From positions 558,001-622,000 of the forward strand of contig NZ_JAHPZX010000003.1 in NCBI RefSeq assembly GCF_021325795.1: DNA of 64,000 bases, in the 5' to 3' direction. The position numbers and the translations under genes are program-made. Position 1 is the stretch's first letter. The number at the start of each line of letters is the position of its first letter. Below are positions 44,401 through 53,333 of this stretch, one piece after another. The stretch is from Bordetella sp. LUAb4 (GTDB lineage Bacteria > Pseudomonadota > Gammaproteobacteria > Burkholderiales > Burkholderiaceae_B). The notes beneath the pieces were generated by a model. It made no database searches. It saw only the letters and a list, made by a program, of their open reading frames with translations, and was not told where the DNA came from.

Positions 44401-45564
44401 CTAGTGCCCGCTCCCTTGCACAGCATCCGGCATCGGTCCGACATAGCGTCCCCTGGGCCGGATGACTTGCGCCTCGCCTAACTGCTCCAGGCTATGCGCC
44501 AGCAAACCCACGCTGCGCGCGGTGGCGAACAGGCCAAACACTGCGTCGGCGGGTAGACGCAAGTGCGCCGCCAGAGCCGCCAACGCCGCGTCGATATTGG
44601 GTTGCAGGCCGGTGAGATCAGCCACTTTGTGGATAAAACGCGTGATGACTTCGGGCGGCTCGAACAAGGCCAGCAGCGCCACTGCGCGCGGATCGCCGTC
44701 CGGATACAGATGATGGCCGAAGCCGGCCAGGGACATTCCCGTCGACAGATAGTGCGCGATCACGTGATCTTCGCCCAGGCGCTCCACTTCGTTGAACAGC
44801 GCTTGTACGCGGCCCGAGGCATCGCCATGCAAGGGGGCCGCCAAGGTCGTCAAGCCGGTCAGCAGGCACGCCGGCAGGGACGCTGCATTCGATGCGGCGA
44901 TGCGCGCTGCGAAGGCGGAGCTGGTCAGCTCGTGGTCGACCAGCAGGACCATGGCGGTGCGCAACAAGTCGGCCACTTTGGCGGGCTGCTTCCAGCCTGA
45001 GGCGAAGCGCTGGTGCAGGGGCGCATCGCCCTGGCTGGCACCGAAGGCATCGGCCAGTTGACCAACCAGGCCCTGGCATTCGTTGTGCAGGACGCGGGTC
45101 ATGCGGCCTCGCGTTGAATGTCCTGTCGCGGCGAGCGTCGCCAGCCGCGTGAACGCAGCGACGCGGCCGATGGTGCCTGGCGTCGCCCCGACGCCCAAGG
45201 CAAAGTCGACGTCCTGCTCCGCTTTCCACAGCAGCTTCGCCACATCTTCGACCGTCGCCGTGCGTGACAGCGCGACGGCGTCCTGCCCGCGGTAGTACAG
45301 CCGCTGCCGGATGAAGGTGGATACCGCTGTGGGAATGCTCGGTTCGGATCCGAACAGCGTATTGGTGGCCAGCGTTTCATGCTTGCGGCCAGCCTGTTTG
45401 CGCTTGGCCAGGCTGGCGACGTCTTCCGCACGGTAGAGACTGCGCCGCGTGTCTTGCGGGTCGGTCATGACTTCCAGTTTGCCGCGGCTGACGTAGGCGT
45501 AAACCGTTTGCGGACGTACGCCCAGTTGGCTGCACGCCTCGGCCATCGAAATCCAGGAAGCCAT
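44401..45564 (-). CDS. citrate synthase-family protein with N-terminal HTH domain
   Basis: ATG 45564 gives 387 residues. The frame is open further upstream through the GC repeats, but that part is not conserved. Residues 1-50 form a MerR/HTH_17-like DNA-binding domain (MASWISMAEACSQLGVRPQT, then VYAYVSRGKLEVMTDPQDTR). The rest is the citrate synthase fold (LVDHELTSSAFAARIAASNA; AGFGHHLYPDGDPRAVALLA; ARSVGLLAHSLEQLGEAQVI). These proteins resemble the 2-methylcitrate/citrate synthases and are often found beside acid-degradation genes as dual enzyme and regulator. It is divergent from the hydroxyacid dehydrogenase cluster. Confidence 0.88.
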   Translation of the reverse strand: MASWISMAEACSQLGVRPQTVYAYVSRGKLEVMTDPQDTRRSLYRAEDVASLAKRKQAGRKHETLATNTLFGSEPSIPTAVSTFIRQRLYYRGQDAVALSRTATVEDVAKLLWKAEQDVDFALGVGATPGTIGRVAAFTRLATLAATGHSTRGRMTRVLHNECQGLVGQLADAFGASQGDAPLHQRFASGWKQPAKVADLLRTAMVLLVDHELTSSAFAARIAASNAASLPACLLTGLTTLAAPLHGDASGRVQALFNEVERLGEDHVIAHYLSTGMSLAGFGHHLYPDGDPRAVALLALFEPPEVITRFIHKVADLTGLQPNIDAALAALAAHLRLPADAVFGLFATARSVGLLAHSLEQLGEAQVIRPRGRYVGPMPDAVQGSGH

Positions 45565-45630
45565 GCGGGTTCCAAAAAAGAGAAGAAAGAAAAATCCGGG
45601 ACCTCCGGGTTTGGGCCGGTGCGCAGCACG

Positions 45631-45710
45631 GCCCGCCCCAGCCCGCCCCAGCCCGCCCCAGCCCGGCCCGGCCCGGCCCGGCTCGGCTCGGCTCGGCTCG
45701 GCTCGGCCCG
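45631..45710. repeat. tandem repeats: 3 x 10-mer and 10 x 5-mer (GCCCG/GCTCG)
   Basis: Three GCCCGCCCCA decamers are followed by four GCCCG, five GCTCG and one GCCCG pentamers, a perfectly contiguous 80-base array. It is in the gap between the citrate synthase-like gene (start 45564) and the dehydrogenase (start 45908), upstream of the former. Confidence 0.95.
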
Positions 45711-45907
45711 ATAGCCCCGCTTGCTCTGGCCCAGCTCGGCGTTTGCCTGGTCCAGCGCAACGCCGCGCGAGCATTTATATATATTGATTTTGTACATCAA
45801 TATTGCCATGAGAATCAATCATTACATACCATGGACCCATTCATCGAAAAACGATTCCGAGACAAATGCGGACCCCTGTCCGCTCCCAGATGTAGAGGCG
45901 TAGCGAT
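45711..45907. other. divergent promoter region, AT-rich on the right
   Basis: After the repeats there is AT-rich DNA (GAGCATTTATATATATTG and onward) that probably holds the promoters of both the citrate synthase-like gene and the dehydrogenase. TTTATATATATTGATTTTGT contains candidate -10 elements in both directions, and TTGATTTTGTACATCAA (45784-45800) is a near-perfect inverted repeat that could bind the HTH domain. Confidence 0.45.
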
Positions 45908-46861
45908 ATGAAGCCCCAGGTGCTGCAACTGAATCCCATCCTGATCCCCGCGATCAACGACGAACTGGCATCGCTGTACCAGATGCACAAGCTGTTCGAG
46001 ATGACCGATCCGCAGGCCTTCCTGCGCGAGCAGGGCGCGGCCGTGGAGGCGGTGATCACCGGCGGCCACACCGGTATCTCCCGCGACATGCTGGCCCAGT
46101 TGCCCAAGTTGAAAGTGGTGGCGGTGAACGGCGTGGGCACCGACGCGGTGGACCTGGCGTATTGCCGTGAACGCAAGCTGCCCGTGACGGCGACCATCGG
46201 CGCGCTGACCGAAGACGTGGCCGACCTGGCCATCGGTCTGCTGATCGCCGCCTGCCGCAATCTTTGCGCGGTGGACCGTTTCGTCCGTGACGGCCAGTGG
46301 GAGCAACATCCTTCGCCCAGCGCGATTCCCTTGGCGCGCCGCTTCAGCGGCATGCGTGTCGGCATCGTCGGCATGGGCCGGGTGGGACGCGCGGTAGCGG
46401 TGCGCGCGGCGGCGTTTGGATGCCAGATTCTCTATACCGATCTGCAACGCATGGGCGACTTGGAACACGAGTTCGTCCCCGACCTGATCGACCTGGCGCG
46501 AGCCTCGGACGCGCTGGTGCTGTGCGCCGCGGCCGATAAGGCGGAAGGCATCATCGACGCCGCCGTGCTGGACGCGTTGGGCCCGCGCGGCTTCCTGGTC
46601 AATGTGGCGCGTGGCAGATTGGTCAATGAAGCGGACCTGACCGAGGCCCTGGCCGCGGGCCGGATCGCCGGCGTTGGCCTGGACGTGTTCGTCGATGAGC
46701 CGCGCGTGCCCGCCGCGCTGCGCCAATCTGAACGCGCCACGCTGCAGGCGCACCGTGCCAGCGCCACGTGGGAGACCCGCGAGGCCATGGCAAGAATGGT
46801 GCTGGATAGCGTCGCGCAAGGGTTGGCGGGGAAGCGTCCGACGATGAGCCTGACGACTTGA
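45908..46861 (+). CDS. D-isomer-specific 2-hydroxyacid dehydrogenase
   Basis: This 317-residue protein has the NAD-binding fold with GMRVGIVGMGRVGRAVAVRA, LVLCAAADKAEGIIDAAVLD, then the catalytic Arg in FLVNVARGRLVNEADLTEAL, Glu in VFVDEPRVPAAL and His in LQAHRASATWETREAMARMV. The His motif departs slightly from the usual PH-GSAT. The family reduces 2-keto acids such as glyoxylate or hydroxypyruvate with NAD(P)H. It starts the plus-strand cluster with the FAH-family gene, SDR and Bug receptor. Confidence 0.93.
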   Translation: MKPQVLQLNPILIPAINDELASLYQMHKLFEMTDPQAFLREQGAAVEAVITGGHTGISRDMLAQLPKLKVVAVNGVGTDAVDLAYCRERKLPVTATIGALTEDVADLAIGLLIAACRNLCAVDRFVRDGQWEQHPSPSAIPLARRFSGMRVGIVGMGRVGRAVAVRAAAFGCQILYTDLQRMGDLEHEFVPDLIDLARASDALVLCAAADKAEGIIDAAVLDALGPRGFLVNVARGRLVNEADLTEALAAGRIAGVGLDVFVDEPRVPAALRQSERATLQAHRASATWETREAMARMVLDSVAQGLAGKRPTMSLTT

Positions 46862-46952
46862 ACCGGTCGGCATGAACCAGGTGACGTGAACGACGCAATG
46901 TGAGCCAAACGATCTGGATCAAGCGCCCCGAACCAATGACCCAAGGACGTCC

Positions 46953-47705
46953 ATGACGGATTACGTATTTCCCCCGCCGGCGCCGACCACGCTGCCTGTC
47001 GCAGGCATGTCGCGGCTATTCCCGGTGTCGCGCGTGTTCTGCATCGGCCGCAACTATCAATGGCAGCCGGACGAGCCCGCCGCTACGGAGATGCCGGCGT
47101 GGTTCATGAAACCGGCCAGCGCGGTGATCCCGGCGCAAGTCGTCCTGCCCTATCCGCCGCAGACGACGGAGTTCTGCCCCGAGATCGAGTTGGTGGTGGC
47201 CATCGGCCGTGGTGGCCGCGACATCGACCCCGCTGACGTCGAGGCTCAACACATCTGGGGCTATGGCGCCGGCCTGGACATGACGCGTCGCGATCTGCAG
47301 CAACAAGCCAAGCGTGTCGGCGGCCCCTGGGAGCCGTCCAAGGCGTTCGACTACTCCGCGCCGTGCACGCCCCTGGTTCCCGTGGAGTCTTGCGGTCATC
47401 CCGGGAAAGGCGCGATCTGGCTGGCGGTCAATGGCGTCGAACGCCAGCGCGCCGACGTGGCGGATCTGCTGTGGTCCGTGCCTGAGCTGATCGCCATGCT
47501 GTCGAGGTCCGTCACCCTTGTGCCTGGGGACCTGGTCTTCACCGGCACGCCTGTGGGCGTGGCGCCGCTGCAGCCCGGCGATGCGGTCACCGCAGGGGTG
47601 GAAGGCATAGGGCAGATGGCCTTGGTCGTCTCCAGTCCACCGGGTGCCAACGCGGCGGCGTGCCGCGGCGCGGACGCGGTGCATTGCCGGCAAGCCTATG
47701 CATGA
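46953..47705 (+). CDS. fumarylacetoacetate hydrolase-family protein
   Basis: This 250-residue protein shows FAH-family motifs: SRVFCIGRNYQWQPDEPAAT, WFMKPASAVIPAQVVLPYPP, FCPEIELVVAIGRGGRDIDP with the metal-binding E-x-E, and GDLVFTGTPVGVAPLQPGDA. Members hydrolyse C-C bonds in diketo acids or act on maleylpyruvate or 2-hydroxyhepta-dienedioates. It lies in a catabolic gene order (dehydrogenase, FAH, SDR, Bug), which supports degradation of an aromatic or hydroxyacid compound. Confidence 0.9.
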   Translation: MTDYVFPPPAPTTLPVAGMSRLFPVSRVFCIGRNYQWQPDEPAATEMPAWFMKPASAVIPAQVVLPYPPQTTEFCPEIELVVAIGRGGRDIDPADVEAQHIWGYGAGLDMTRRDLQQQAKRVGGPWEPSKAFDYSAPCTPLVPVESCGHPGKGAIWLAVNGVERQRADVADLLWSVPELIAMLSRSVTLVPGDLVFTGTPVGVAPLQPGDAVTAGVEGIGQMALVVSSPPGANAAACRGADAVHCRQAYA

Positions 47706-47843
47706 CCGATAAGACCTGGAATCCTTCCAGTCACCTTGAAGACCATGAGCGTCTCAGCGCCTTAGCCCGACATTCATTACGCCGATAGCCCGTCAGTCCC
47801 TCAGCCGCCAACCATCTTCATCTCAGCATCCAGGAGTCACGCT

Positions 47844-48608
47844 TTGAATGCCACCCTTTCCCAGAAAATCGCGCTCGTCACCGGTGCCGGCAGTGGCGTG
47901 GGCCGCCTTAGCGCCATCGCGCTGTTGAACGATGGCTGGACGGTCGTGCTGGCGGGCCGTCGCGCCGAGCCGCTGCAGACGCTGGTGACCGAGGCCGCGG
48001 CGCGTGGCCAGACGGCCCTGGCGATTCCCACCGACGTGACCAGCCCGGAAAGCGTGCAGGCCCTGTTCGACAAAATAGAAAGCGAATACGGCCGTCTGGA
48101 TATGCTGTTCAACAACGCCGGCGTGAACGCGCCCGCGGTGCCGATGGACGAGCTGCCGCTGGAAAAGTGGTTCGCCGCCATCAACACCAACGTCACGGGT
48201 GTATTCCTTTGCGCCCGCGCCGCCTTCGGCCTGATGCGCCGGCAGTCGCCGCAAGGTGGCCGCATCATCAATAACGGCTCGATCTCCGCGCACACGCCGC
48301 GTCCCTTCACGGCCCCGTACACGGCCAGCAAGCACGCGGTCACGGGCCTGACCAAGTCCTTGTCGCTGGATGGCCGCGCTTTCAATATCGTGGCCGGCCA
48401 GATCGACATCGGCAACGCCTTGACCGAACTTTCCGAACGCATGAAGCGCGGCGTGTTGCAAGCCAATGGGACGACCGCGCCGGAACCGATGATGGACGCG
48501 CAGCACGTGGCCAATGCGGTGAAGCACATGGCGTCATTGCCACTGGATGCGAACGTGCTGACCATGACGGTCATGGCCAGCAACATGCCGTTCGTCGGGC
48601 GTGGCTGA
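47844..48608 (+). CDS. short-chain dehydrogenase/reductase (SDR)
   Basis: The start codon is TTG at 47844; CAGGAG lies 7 bases before it, and no ATG fits the conserved N-terminus. The 254-residue product has [40 protein letters not shown], a Ser-Tyr-Lys catalytic set ([20 protein letters not shown]), and a [13 protein letters not shown]-type segment. The substrate is probably related to the acids handled by its neighbours. Confidence 0.9.
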   Translation: MNATLSQKIALVTGAGSGVGRLSAIALLNDGWTVVLAGRRAEPLQTLVTEAAARGQTALAIPTDVTSPESVQALFDKIESEYGRLDMLFNNAGVNAPAVPMDELPLEKWFAAINTNVTGVFLCARAAFGLMRRQSPQGGRIINNGSISAHTPRPFTAPYTASKHAVTGLTKSLSLDGRAFNIVAGQIDIGNALTELSERMKRGVLQANGTTAPEPMMDAQHVANAVKHMASLPLDANVLTMTVMASNMPFVGRG

Positions 48609-48707
48609 ACTTCATTTCAGCCCCGCTAGATCAAACCCGTCGGGCCAGACAAACCCGTCGGTGATTCCCATGAGAGTTGAGCATCAACCAATAGGACGGA
48701 GACATAC

Positions 48708-49691
48708 ATGCAATTCAACACCTTGTTCAAGGCGCTTGCCGCCACCACCGTCACCACCGTGCTGGCGATGGCCCCCGGCATTGCCGCGGCGCAGAGCTAT
48801 CCCGACCACCCCATCCGCATGATCGTTCCCGCGCCGCCGGGCGGCGGCATCGACATCATTGCCCGTGTCGTCGGCGAGAAGCTGTCGACCGCACTGGGCC
48901 AGGCCGTGATCGTGGACAACCGCCCCGGCGCATCCAACAACCTGGGCACGGAACTGCTGGCCCACGCCAAGCCCGACGGCTACACCATAGGCATCGTCGG
49001 CGGCAGCCACAACATCAACAAGTTCCTGTTCAAGAACCTGGGCTGGGACCCGGAAAAGAGCTTCGAGCCCATCATCTATACGCACGAGATTCCGCTGGTC
49101 TTCGCCATCTACCCCAAGATTCCGGCCAAGACCTTGCCGGAACTGGAGAGCTATATGAAGGCTCATCCGGATGAGGCCAAGGTTGCCACGTCCGGCCGGG
49201 GCAGCGCGCAAGAGATGGCGGCCGAGATGTTCAAGATGGCCAGCGGCGTGCCGATGCTGATGATTCCGTACAAGGGCTCATCGGCGGCGCATCCGGATCT
49301 GCTGGCGGGCCGTACCATGCTCTACATCGATACGGTCAGCGCCATCCAGGAGCAGGTGAAGTCCGGCAATGTGCGCGCGGTGGCGGTGTCGTCGCTCAAG
49401 CGCGCCAAGGCGCTGCCCGACGTGCCCACTGCCGACGAGCAGGGTCTCAAAGGCTATGACGCCAACACCAATGGCGGCATTCTCGCGCCGGCCGGCACGC
49501 CCAAGGCTATCGTCGACAAGCTCAATGCCGAAATCAACAAGGCTTTGCAGATGCCTGACGTGCGAGCCAAGCTGGAAGCGGCCGGCATCGACATCCAGGG
49601 CGGCTCGCCGCAGGACTATGCCAAGGTGATCCACGCCGATCTGGAAAAGTGGGGCAAGGTGGTCAAGCAGGCCGGTATCGAGCCGGAATAA
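48708..49691 (+). CDS. Bug-family tripartite tricarboxylate transporter periplasmic receptor
   Basis: This 327-residue protein has a signal peptide (cut after AMAPGIAAA). The mature start SYPDHPIRMIVPAPPGGGID is typical, with IIARVVGEKLSTALGQAVIV, VDNRPGASNNLGTELLAHAK and PDGYTIGIVGG. MIPYKGSSAAHPDLLAGRTM is the later Bug block. It binds a carboxylate ligand in the periplasm. It closes the plus-strand cluster of dehydrogenase, FAH and SDR genes. Confidence 0.93.
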   Translation: MQFNTLFKALAATTVTTVLAMAPGIAAAQSYPDHPIRMIVPAPPGGGIDIIARVVGEKLSTALGQAVIVDNRPGASNNLGTELLAHAKPDGYTIGIVGGSHNINKFLFKNLGWDPEKSFEPIIYTHEIPLVFAIYPKIPAKTLPELESYMKAHPDEAKVATSGRGSAQEMAAEMFKMASGVPMLMIPYKGSSAAHPDLLAGRTMLYIDTVSAIQEQVKSGNVRAVAVSSLKRAKALPDVPTADEQGLKGYDANTNGGILAPAGTPKAIVDKLNAEINKALQMPDVRAKLEAAGIDIQGGSPQDYAKVIHADLEKWGKVVKQAGIEPE

Positions 49692-49868
49692 GCGCTGCGG
49701 GAACGACGTCGGGCTGCGTGCCCGCGTCGTTCATCGATAGCAGCAGGCGCGACGCTGCTGGGTGGGCGCCTGCGAACTGGTCTCTCGTTTGCCTGGACCG
49801 ATGGATGCCGCGTGGCGTTGGCGGGTACACGTCTCGAATTTCAAATCGGAGGTCTCAAACTTGAAACC

Positions 49869-51053
49869 TCAAGTACGAATCGCGGTACGCAAAGCGCCGA
49901 TCAATGCATTCAGCTCGGCATCGCGGTCCGGCTCGTTGGCGCTGACATAACGCGGCTCCGGATAAGCCGCCAGTTGCACGACGGCAAGGTCGGCGGCGCG
50001 GTCGATGAAGATGCGTTGGCCGGAATGGCCCATGGCCATCATGGCGCCGTCGCCACGCAGCCACCAACTGTAGCCGTACGCGCGCAGGTCCAGGGCGCGC
50101 CGCTGGGCCGAATGCTGGTCGGCGGGAATCTCGAAGGTGGCGGTGGCGGATTGTTCGACCCAGCCTTCGGGCAGGATGCGGCGGCCGTCGACCACGCCGT
50201 CGTCCAGCACGAATTGCGCGAAACGGCCAATATCGCGCAGGCTCATGCCCGCGCGGCTGCCGCCGATCTCCTGGCCCTCGTCGGATTCCAGTGTGTAGAA
50301 GCCGTCGAACTCCATGCCGCAGGGTTGCCAGATGCGCTTGGACATGTAGTCGGCCAGCGTGCCGCCCGTCGCGGCACTGAGCACCGCCCCCAGCAAGTAG
50401 GTGTCGCCGGTGTTGTATTGCCAGACGGCGCCGGCGGGGTTGCCGCGCGGGCAGGACCGCAACAAGGCCAGCACGCCGCCGGGTACTTTATCGGCCAGCG
50501 ACTTGCTGTAGCGGTTCACGTGGGACTGCTTGTCCGTATAGTCCTCGCGCCAGTCTATGCCGGAAGACATGGTCAGCAGATGGCGCACCGTGACGTCCTC
50601 ATAGGCGCAGCCGGCCAGCGTGCGGACATAACGCGTGACGGGGTCATCGAGGCTGGCGATGGCGCCGTCGTGTAGCGCCGCGCCCACCAGCATGGCGGTC
50701 ATGGACTTGACGGTCGACATGGTCGACCAGCGCTCTTCGGGACGCAAGCCCAGGCCGTAGCGTTCCAGGACGATGTGGCCGCGATGGATGGCCAGCAGGC
50801 CGGCCACATTATTGCGGTCCATGAAGTCGGCGACGTCGCGGGTCTCGCCGTCCAGGGTGTAGCCGGCCTGGACTTCGGGCGCTCGCGGCATGGTCTTGGG
50901 CACGGGGCCGCGGGCGATGGTGCGCGTCGCGAACAGGCGGTCGACGATACGGTAGCCGTAGGATTGCAGGCAGGGCGGCCACAGCAGGAAGTCTTCGCCG
51001 CGCGGCAGATGTTGTACGGCTTGGGCCAAGGGTTGGGTGGATGCGTCGTTCAT
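49869..51053 (-). CDS. serine hydrolase of the beta-lactamase/class-C PBP fold
   Basis: This 394-residue protein has the SxxK motif in WSTMSTVKSMTAMLVGAAL and a later YNTGDTYLLGAVLSAATGGT block with the Tyr-x-Asn-like motif, as well as MSSGIDWRED. The C-terminal GYSWWLRGDGAMMAMGHSGQ region is typical of esterase EstB and 6-aminohexanoate-dimer hydrolase-like enzymes. No signal peptide is visible, so it is probably cytoplasmic and acts on an ester or amide. It is 3 bases from the Bug gene upstream on the same strand (51057), so both are likely in one operon. Confidence 0.9.
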   Translation of the reverse strand: MNDASTQPLAQAVQHLPRGEDFLLWPPCLQSYGYRIVDRLFATRTIARGPVPKTMPRAPEVQAGYTLDGETRDVADFMDRNNVAGLLAIHRGHIVLERYGLGLRPEERWSTMSTVKSMTAMLVGAALHDGAIASLDDPVTRYVRTLAGCAYEDVTVRHLLTMSSGIDWREDYTDKQSHVNRYSKSLADKVPGGVLALLRSCPRGNPAGAVWQYNTGDTYLLGAVLSAATGGTLADYMSKRIWQPCGMEFDGFYTLESDEGQEIGGSRAGMSLRDIGRFAQFVLDDGVVDGRRILPEGWVEQSATATFEIPADQHSAQRRALDLRAYGYSWWLRGDGAMMAMGHSGQRIFIDRAADLAVVQLAAYPEPRYVSANEPDRDAELNALIGALRTAIRT

Positions 51054-51056
51054 GGT

Positions 51057-52181
51057 TCAGTCGTTGCGGATGCCCAGGCGCTGGACGATAGGGCCCCATA
51101 CCGCGGCTTCCTGCTTCATCGATTGCTCGACGGATTGCGGGCCCAGTTCCTTGGGCGGGGTCATGTAGATCTCGGCCATCTGCTTGCGCACGTTGTCATC
51201 GGCCCAGAATTTACGGGTGGCCTCGGTCAAGCGGGCGACGATGTCCGCAGGCGTGCCGGCCGGCGCCATCACGCCATACCAGGCATCGCCCGGAAAGCCT
51301 TTGGCGCCCACCTCGGCGATGGTCGGCACGTCCGGCAGTTGGGGATCGCGCTCCGCGCCGAACAGGACCAGCGGCACGGCCTTGCCCGTCTTGATCTGCG
51401 GGATGGCACCGGACAGGGCGTCGGAGGTCAGGTCGATCTGGCCTCCGATCAGGTCCATCATGGCCGGTGCCGCGCCTTTATAGGGGACGTGCGACATCTG
51501 CAAGCCGAAGTGGTCGGCCAGGAAGGCGACGTTCAGGTGGGTGGAGTTACCGATTCCGGCCGAGCCATAGTTCAGCTTGCCCGGCCTGGCCTTGGCCTGC
51601 TTCACCAGATCGTCGATGTTGCGGATGTGGGTGGCGGGATTGGCCACCAGCACCTGCGATGTGCCCGCCACTTTGGTGACGGGCGTGAAGTCCTTGGTCG
51701 GGTTGTACGACAGTTGGGCGTAGGTGAATGGGTTGACCGACATATTGGACGTGCTGCCAAACAGCAGGTTGTAGCCGTCGGCCGGCTGCTTGGCGACGTA
51801 CGCGGCGGCGATGCTGCCGTTGGCGCCCGGCTTGTTCTCGACCACGATGGTGCCGCCGATGGCCTTGCCCGCGTAGGCGGCCCAGGCCCGCGCCAATGCA
51901 TCGGCGGCGCCGCCCGCCGCGACGGGGACGAACACGGATACGGGGCGCGCGGGCCATTGCGCCGCCACGGCGGATTGGCCTGTCGCCATGGCGAATACGG
52001 CGGCAATGGTGGCCAGGGCGGTCCGAGCCGTCGGGCTGGTGGCGCGGGCCAGCGCGGGTCTGCCGACCATGGCCCGAGGCGAGGCGCGCATTCGTCGGGG
52101 GGCTCGCGCACAAGCATGCGCCGGCAGCGACGCCGCGATAAGGGATCCAGCCAAAAGGCAGTCAGGTGAACCGGCGACCAT
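51057..52181 (-). CDS. Bug-family tripartite tricarboxylate transporter periplasmic receptor
   Basis: ATG 52181 is supported by TGGAGCGTTCGATC; this gives 374 residues, 40-50 more at the N-terminus than usual. The signal part is TARTALATIAAVFAMATG with cleavage near AVAAQWPARPV. The mature blocks are PVSVFVPVAAGGAADALARA, VVENKPGANGSIAAAYVA, LNYGSAGIGNSTHLNVAFLA and VPYKGAAPAMMDLIGGQIDL. The long N-terminal part before the signal core is odd, and a start nearer 52091 or 52070 is possible. It is the first gene of a unit with the serine hydrolase and is divergent from the LysR gene at 52353. Confidence 0.9.
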   Translation of the reverse strand: MVAGSPDCLLAGSLIAASLPAHACARAPRRMRASPRAMVGRPALARATSPTARTALATIAAVFAMATGQSAVAAQWPARPVSVFVPVAAGGAADALARAWAAYAGKAIGGTIVVENKPGANGSIAAAYVAKQPADGYNLLFGSTSNMSVNPFTYAQLSYNPTKDFTPVTKVAGTSQVLVANPATHIRNIDDLVKQAKARPGKLNYGSAGIGNSTHLNVAFLADHFGLQMSHVPYKGAAPAMMDLIGGQIDLTSDALSGAIPQIKTGKAVPLVLFGAERDPQLPDVPTIAEVGAKGFPGDAWYGVMAPAGTPADIVARLTEATRKFWADDNVRKQMAEIYMTPPKELGPQSVEQSMKQEAAVWGPIVQRLGIRND

Positions 52182-52352
52182 GATCGAACGCTCCAGAAGA
52201 GGGGCGGACGAGAGGGACGCCGTCCGCGAATGTGCCGAGAAGAAGGGATTGAAAAGAAGATGCCCAAATTCTAGGTAGCGGGTTTCATGACGTCCAATGC
52301 ATAATTCATCAAACGGTCATGAGCCGGAAGTCATAAAGAGCAAGGGGACGCC

Positions 52353-53333
52353 GTGAATCTGCAGCAGCTGGAGCATTTCCTGGTTCTGGTCGAGATGCAG
52401 TCCTTTGGCCGCGCCGCCGCCAAGCTGCATCTGACGCAGTCGGCCTTGAGCCGCAGCATCCGGTCGCTGGAAGAGGGCCTGGGCGGCCGTTTGCTGGAGC
52501 GCGACAAGGGCAAGACGTTGACGGCCCTGGGCGAATTGGCGATTGCCCGGGCGCGCCGCATCCGGGTGGAACTGGCGGAGTTGCGGCGCAGCGCCAGCCT
52601 GCTGGCGGACTACGCGGGCGGCACCTTGAAATTGGGATTGGGACCCACGCCCACCGCCATCCTGTCCGTGCCCCTGCTGCGCGAGATGATGCAGCGCTAT
52701 CCCGCCATCAAGCTCTTGCTGAGCGGCGGTACGTCGGAGATGCAGGTGCAGGAACTGCGCGACGGTGTGGTCGATGCGCTGGTCGTGCATCGCAATCACA
52801 TACCGGCCGACGCCGACCTGCACCTGACGTTTTTTCCGCGCACGCCCTTGGGCTTCGTGCTGCGAGCGGGGCATCCTCAAGCGCAGGCACGGTCGCTGGA
52901 CTACGACACGCTGCGGCGTTATCCGGTCGCGGCCAGCGGGCGGGCGATGAGTGCCGAGGTCATGCATCAGTTGAATGCCTACTTCGGACCGCACGCGCAT
53001 TTTCTCGATGCCGTGCAGTACCAGTCCAACGACATGCATGCGCTGGTCGAGCTGGTGCGGACCAGCGACGCGGTGTTCTTCGGCGTGTTGCAGGTGGCGC
53101 AGCCCTTGATCGACAGCGGCGAGTTGCTGCGGCTGCCCTTGGAGCCGGACTTGGCGCTGTCCTCCCAATTCGTCTTCGTCACGATGGAAGGCAAGACCTT
53201 GCCGCCCGCCTTGCTGCGGGTGCGGGAGATCTGCGCACAGCAGATGGGCGGCGCGGCGTTGGCGGGGGCGTCCGGCGATGCCTGGATGGCGCCGGCGGAT
53301 ACCGATACTGATGGCGTTATGCGTGCGGGGTGA
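52353..53333 (+). CDS. LysR-family transcriptional regulator
   Basis: GTG 52353 begins the 326-residue product MNLQQLEHFLVLVEMQSFGR. The wHTH is FGRAAAKLHLTQSALSRSIR followed by SLEEGLGGRLLERDKGKTLT. The effector domain is complete (LKLGLGPTPTAILSVPLLRE). It is divergent from the Bug/serine hydrolase unit, which it likely controls, and its last 17 bases overlap the 3' end of the Na/Pi gene on the opposite strand. Confidence 0.93.
   Translation: MNLQQLEHFLVLVEMQSFGRAAAKLHLTQSALSRSIRSLEEGLGGRLLERDKGKTLTALGELAIARARRIRVELAELRRSASLLADYAGGTLKLGLGPTPTAILSVPLLREMMQRYPAIKLLLSGGTSEMQVQELRDGVVDALVVHRNHIPADADLHLTFFPRTPLGFVLRAGHPQAQARSLDYDTLRRYPVAASGRAMSAEVMHQLNAYFGPHAHFLDAVQYQSNDMHALVELVRTSDAVFFGVLQVAQPLIDSGELLRLPLEPDLALSSQFVFVTMEGKTLPPALLRVREICAQQMGGAALAGASGDAWMAPADTDTDGVMRAG

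Noticed and set aside
45565-45774. N-terminal extension of the citrate synthase-like protein through the GC repeats
   Set aside because: The translated repeat (Arg-Ala-Gly-Pro type) is low complexity, while the HTH domain starts right at ATG 45564 with GGAA upstream.
50775-52169. 464-codon plus-strand open frame
   Set aside because: It covers the serine hydrolase and Bug genes in antisense and has no recognisable domain.
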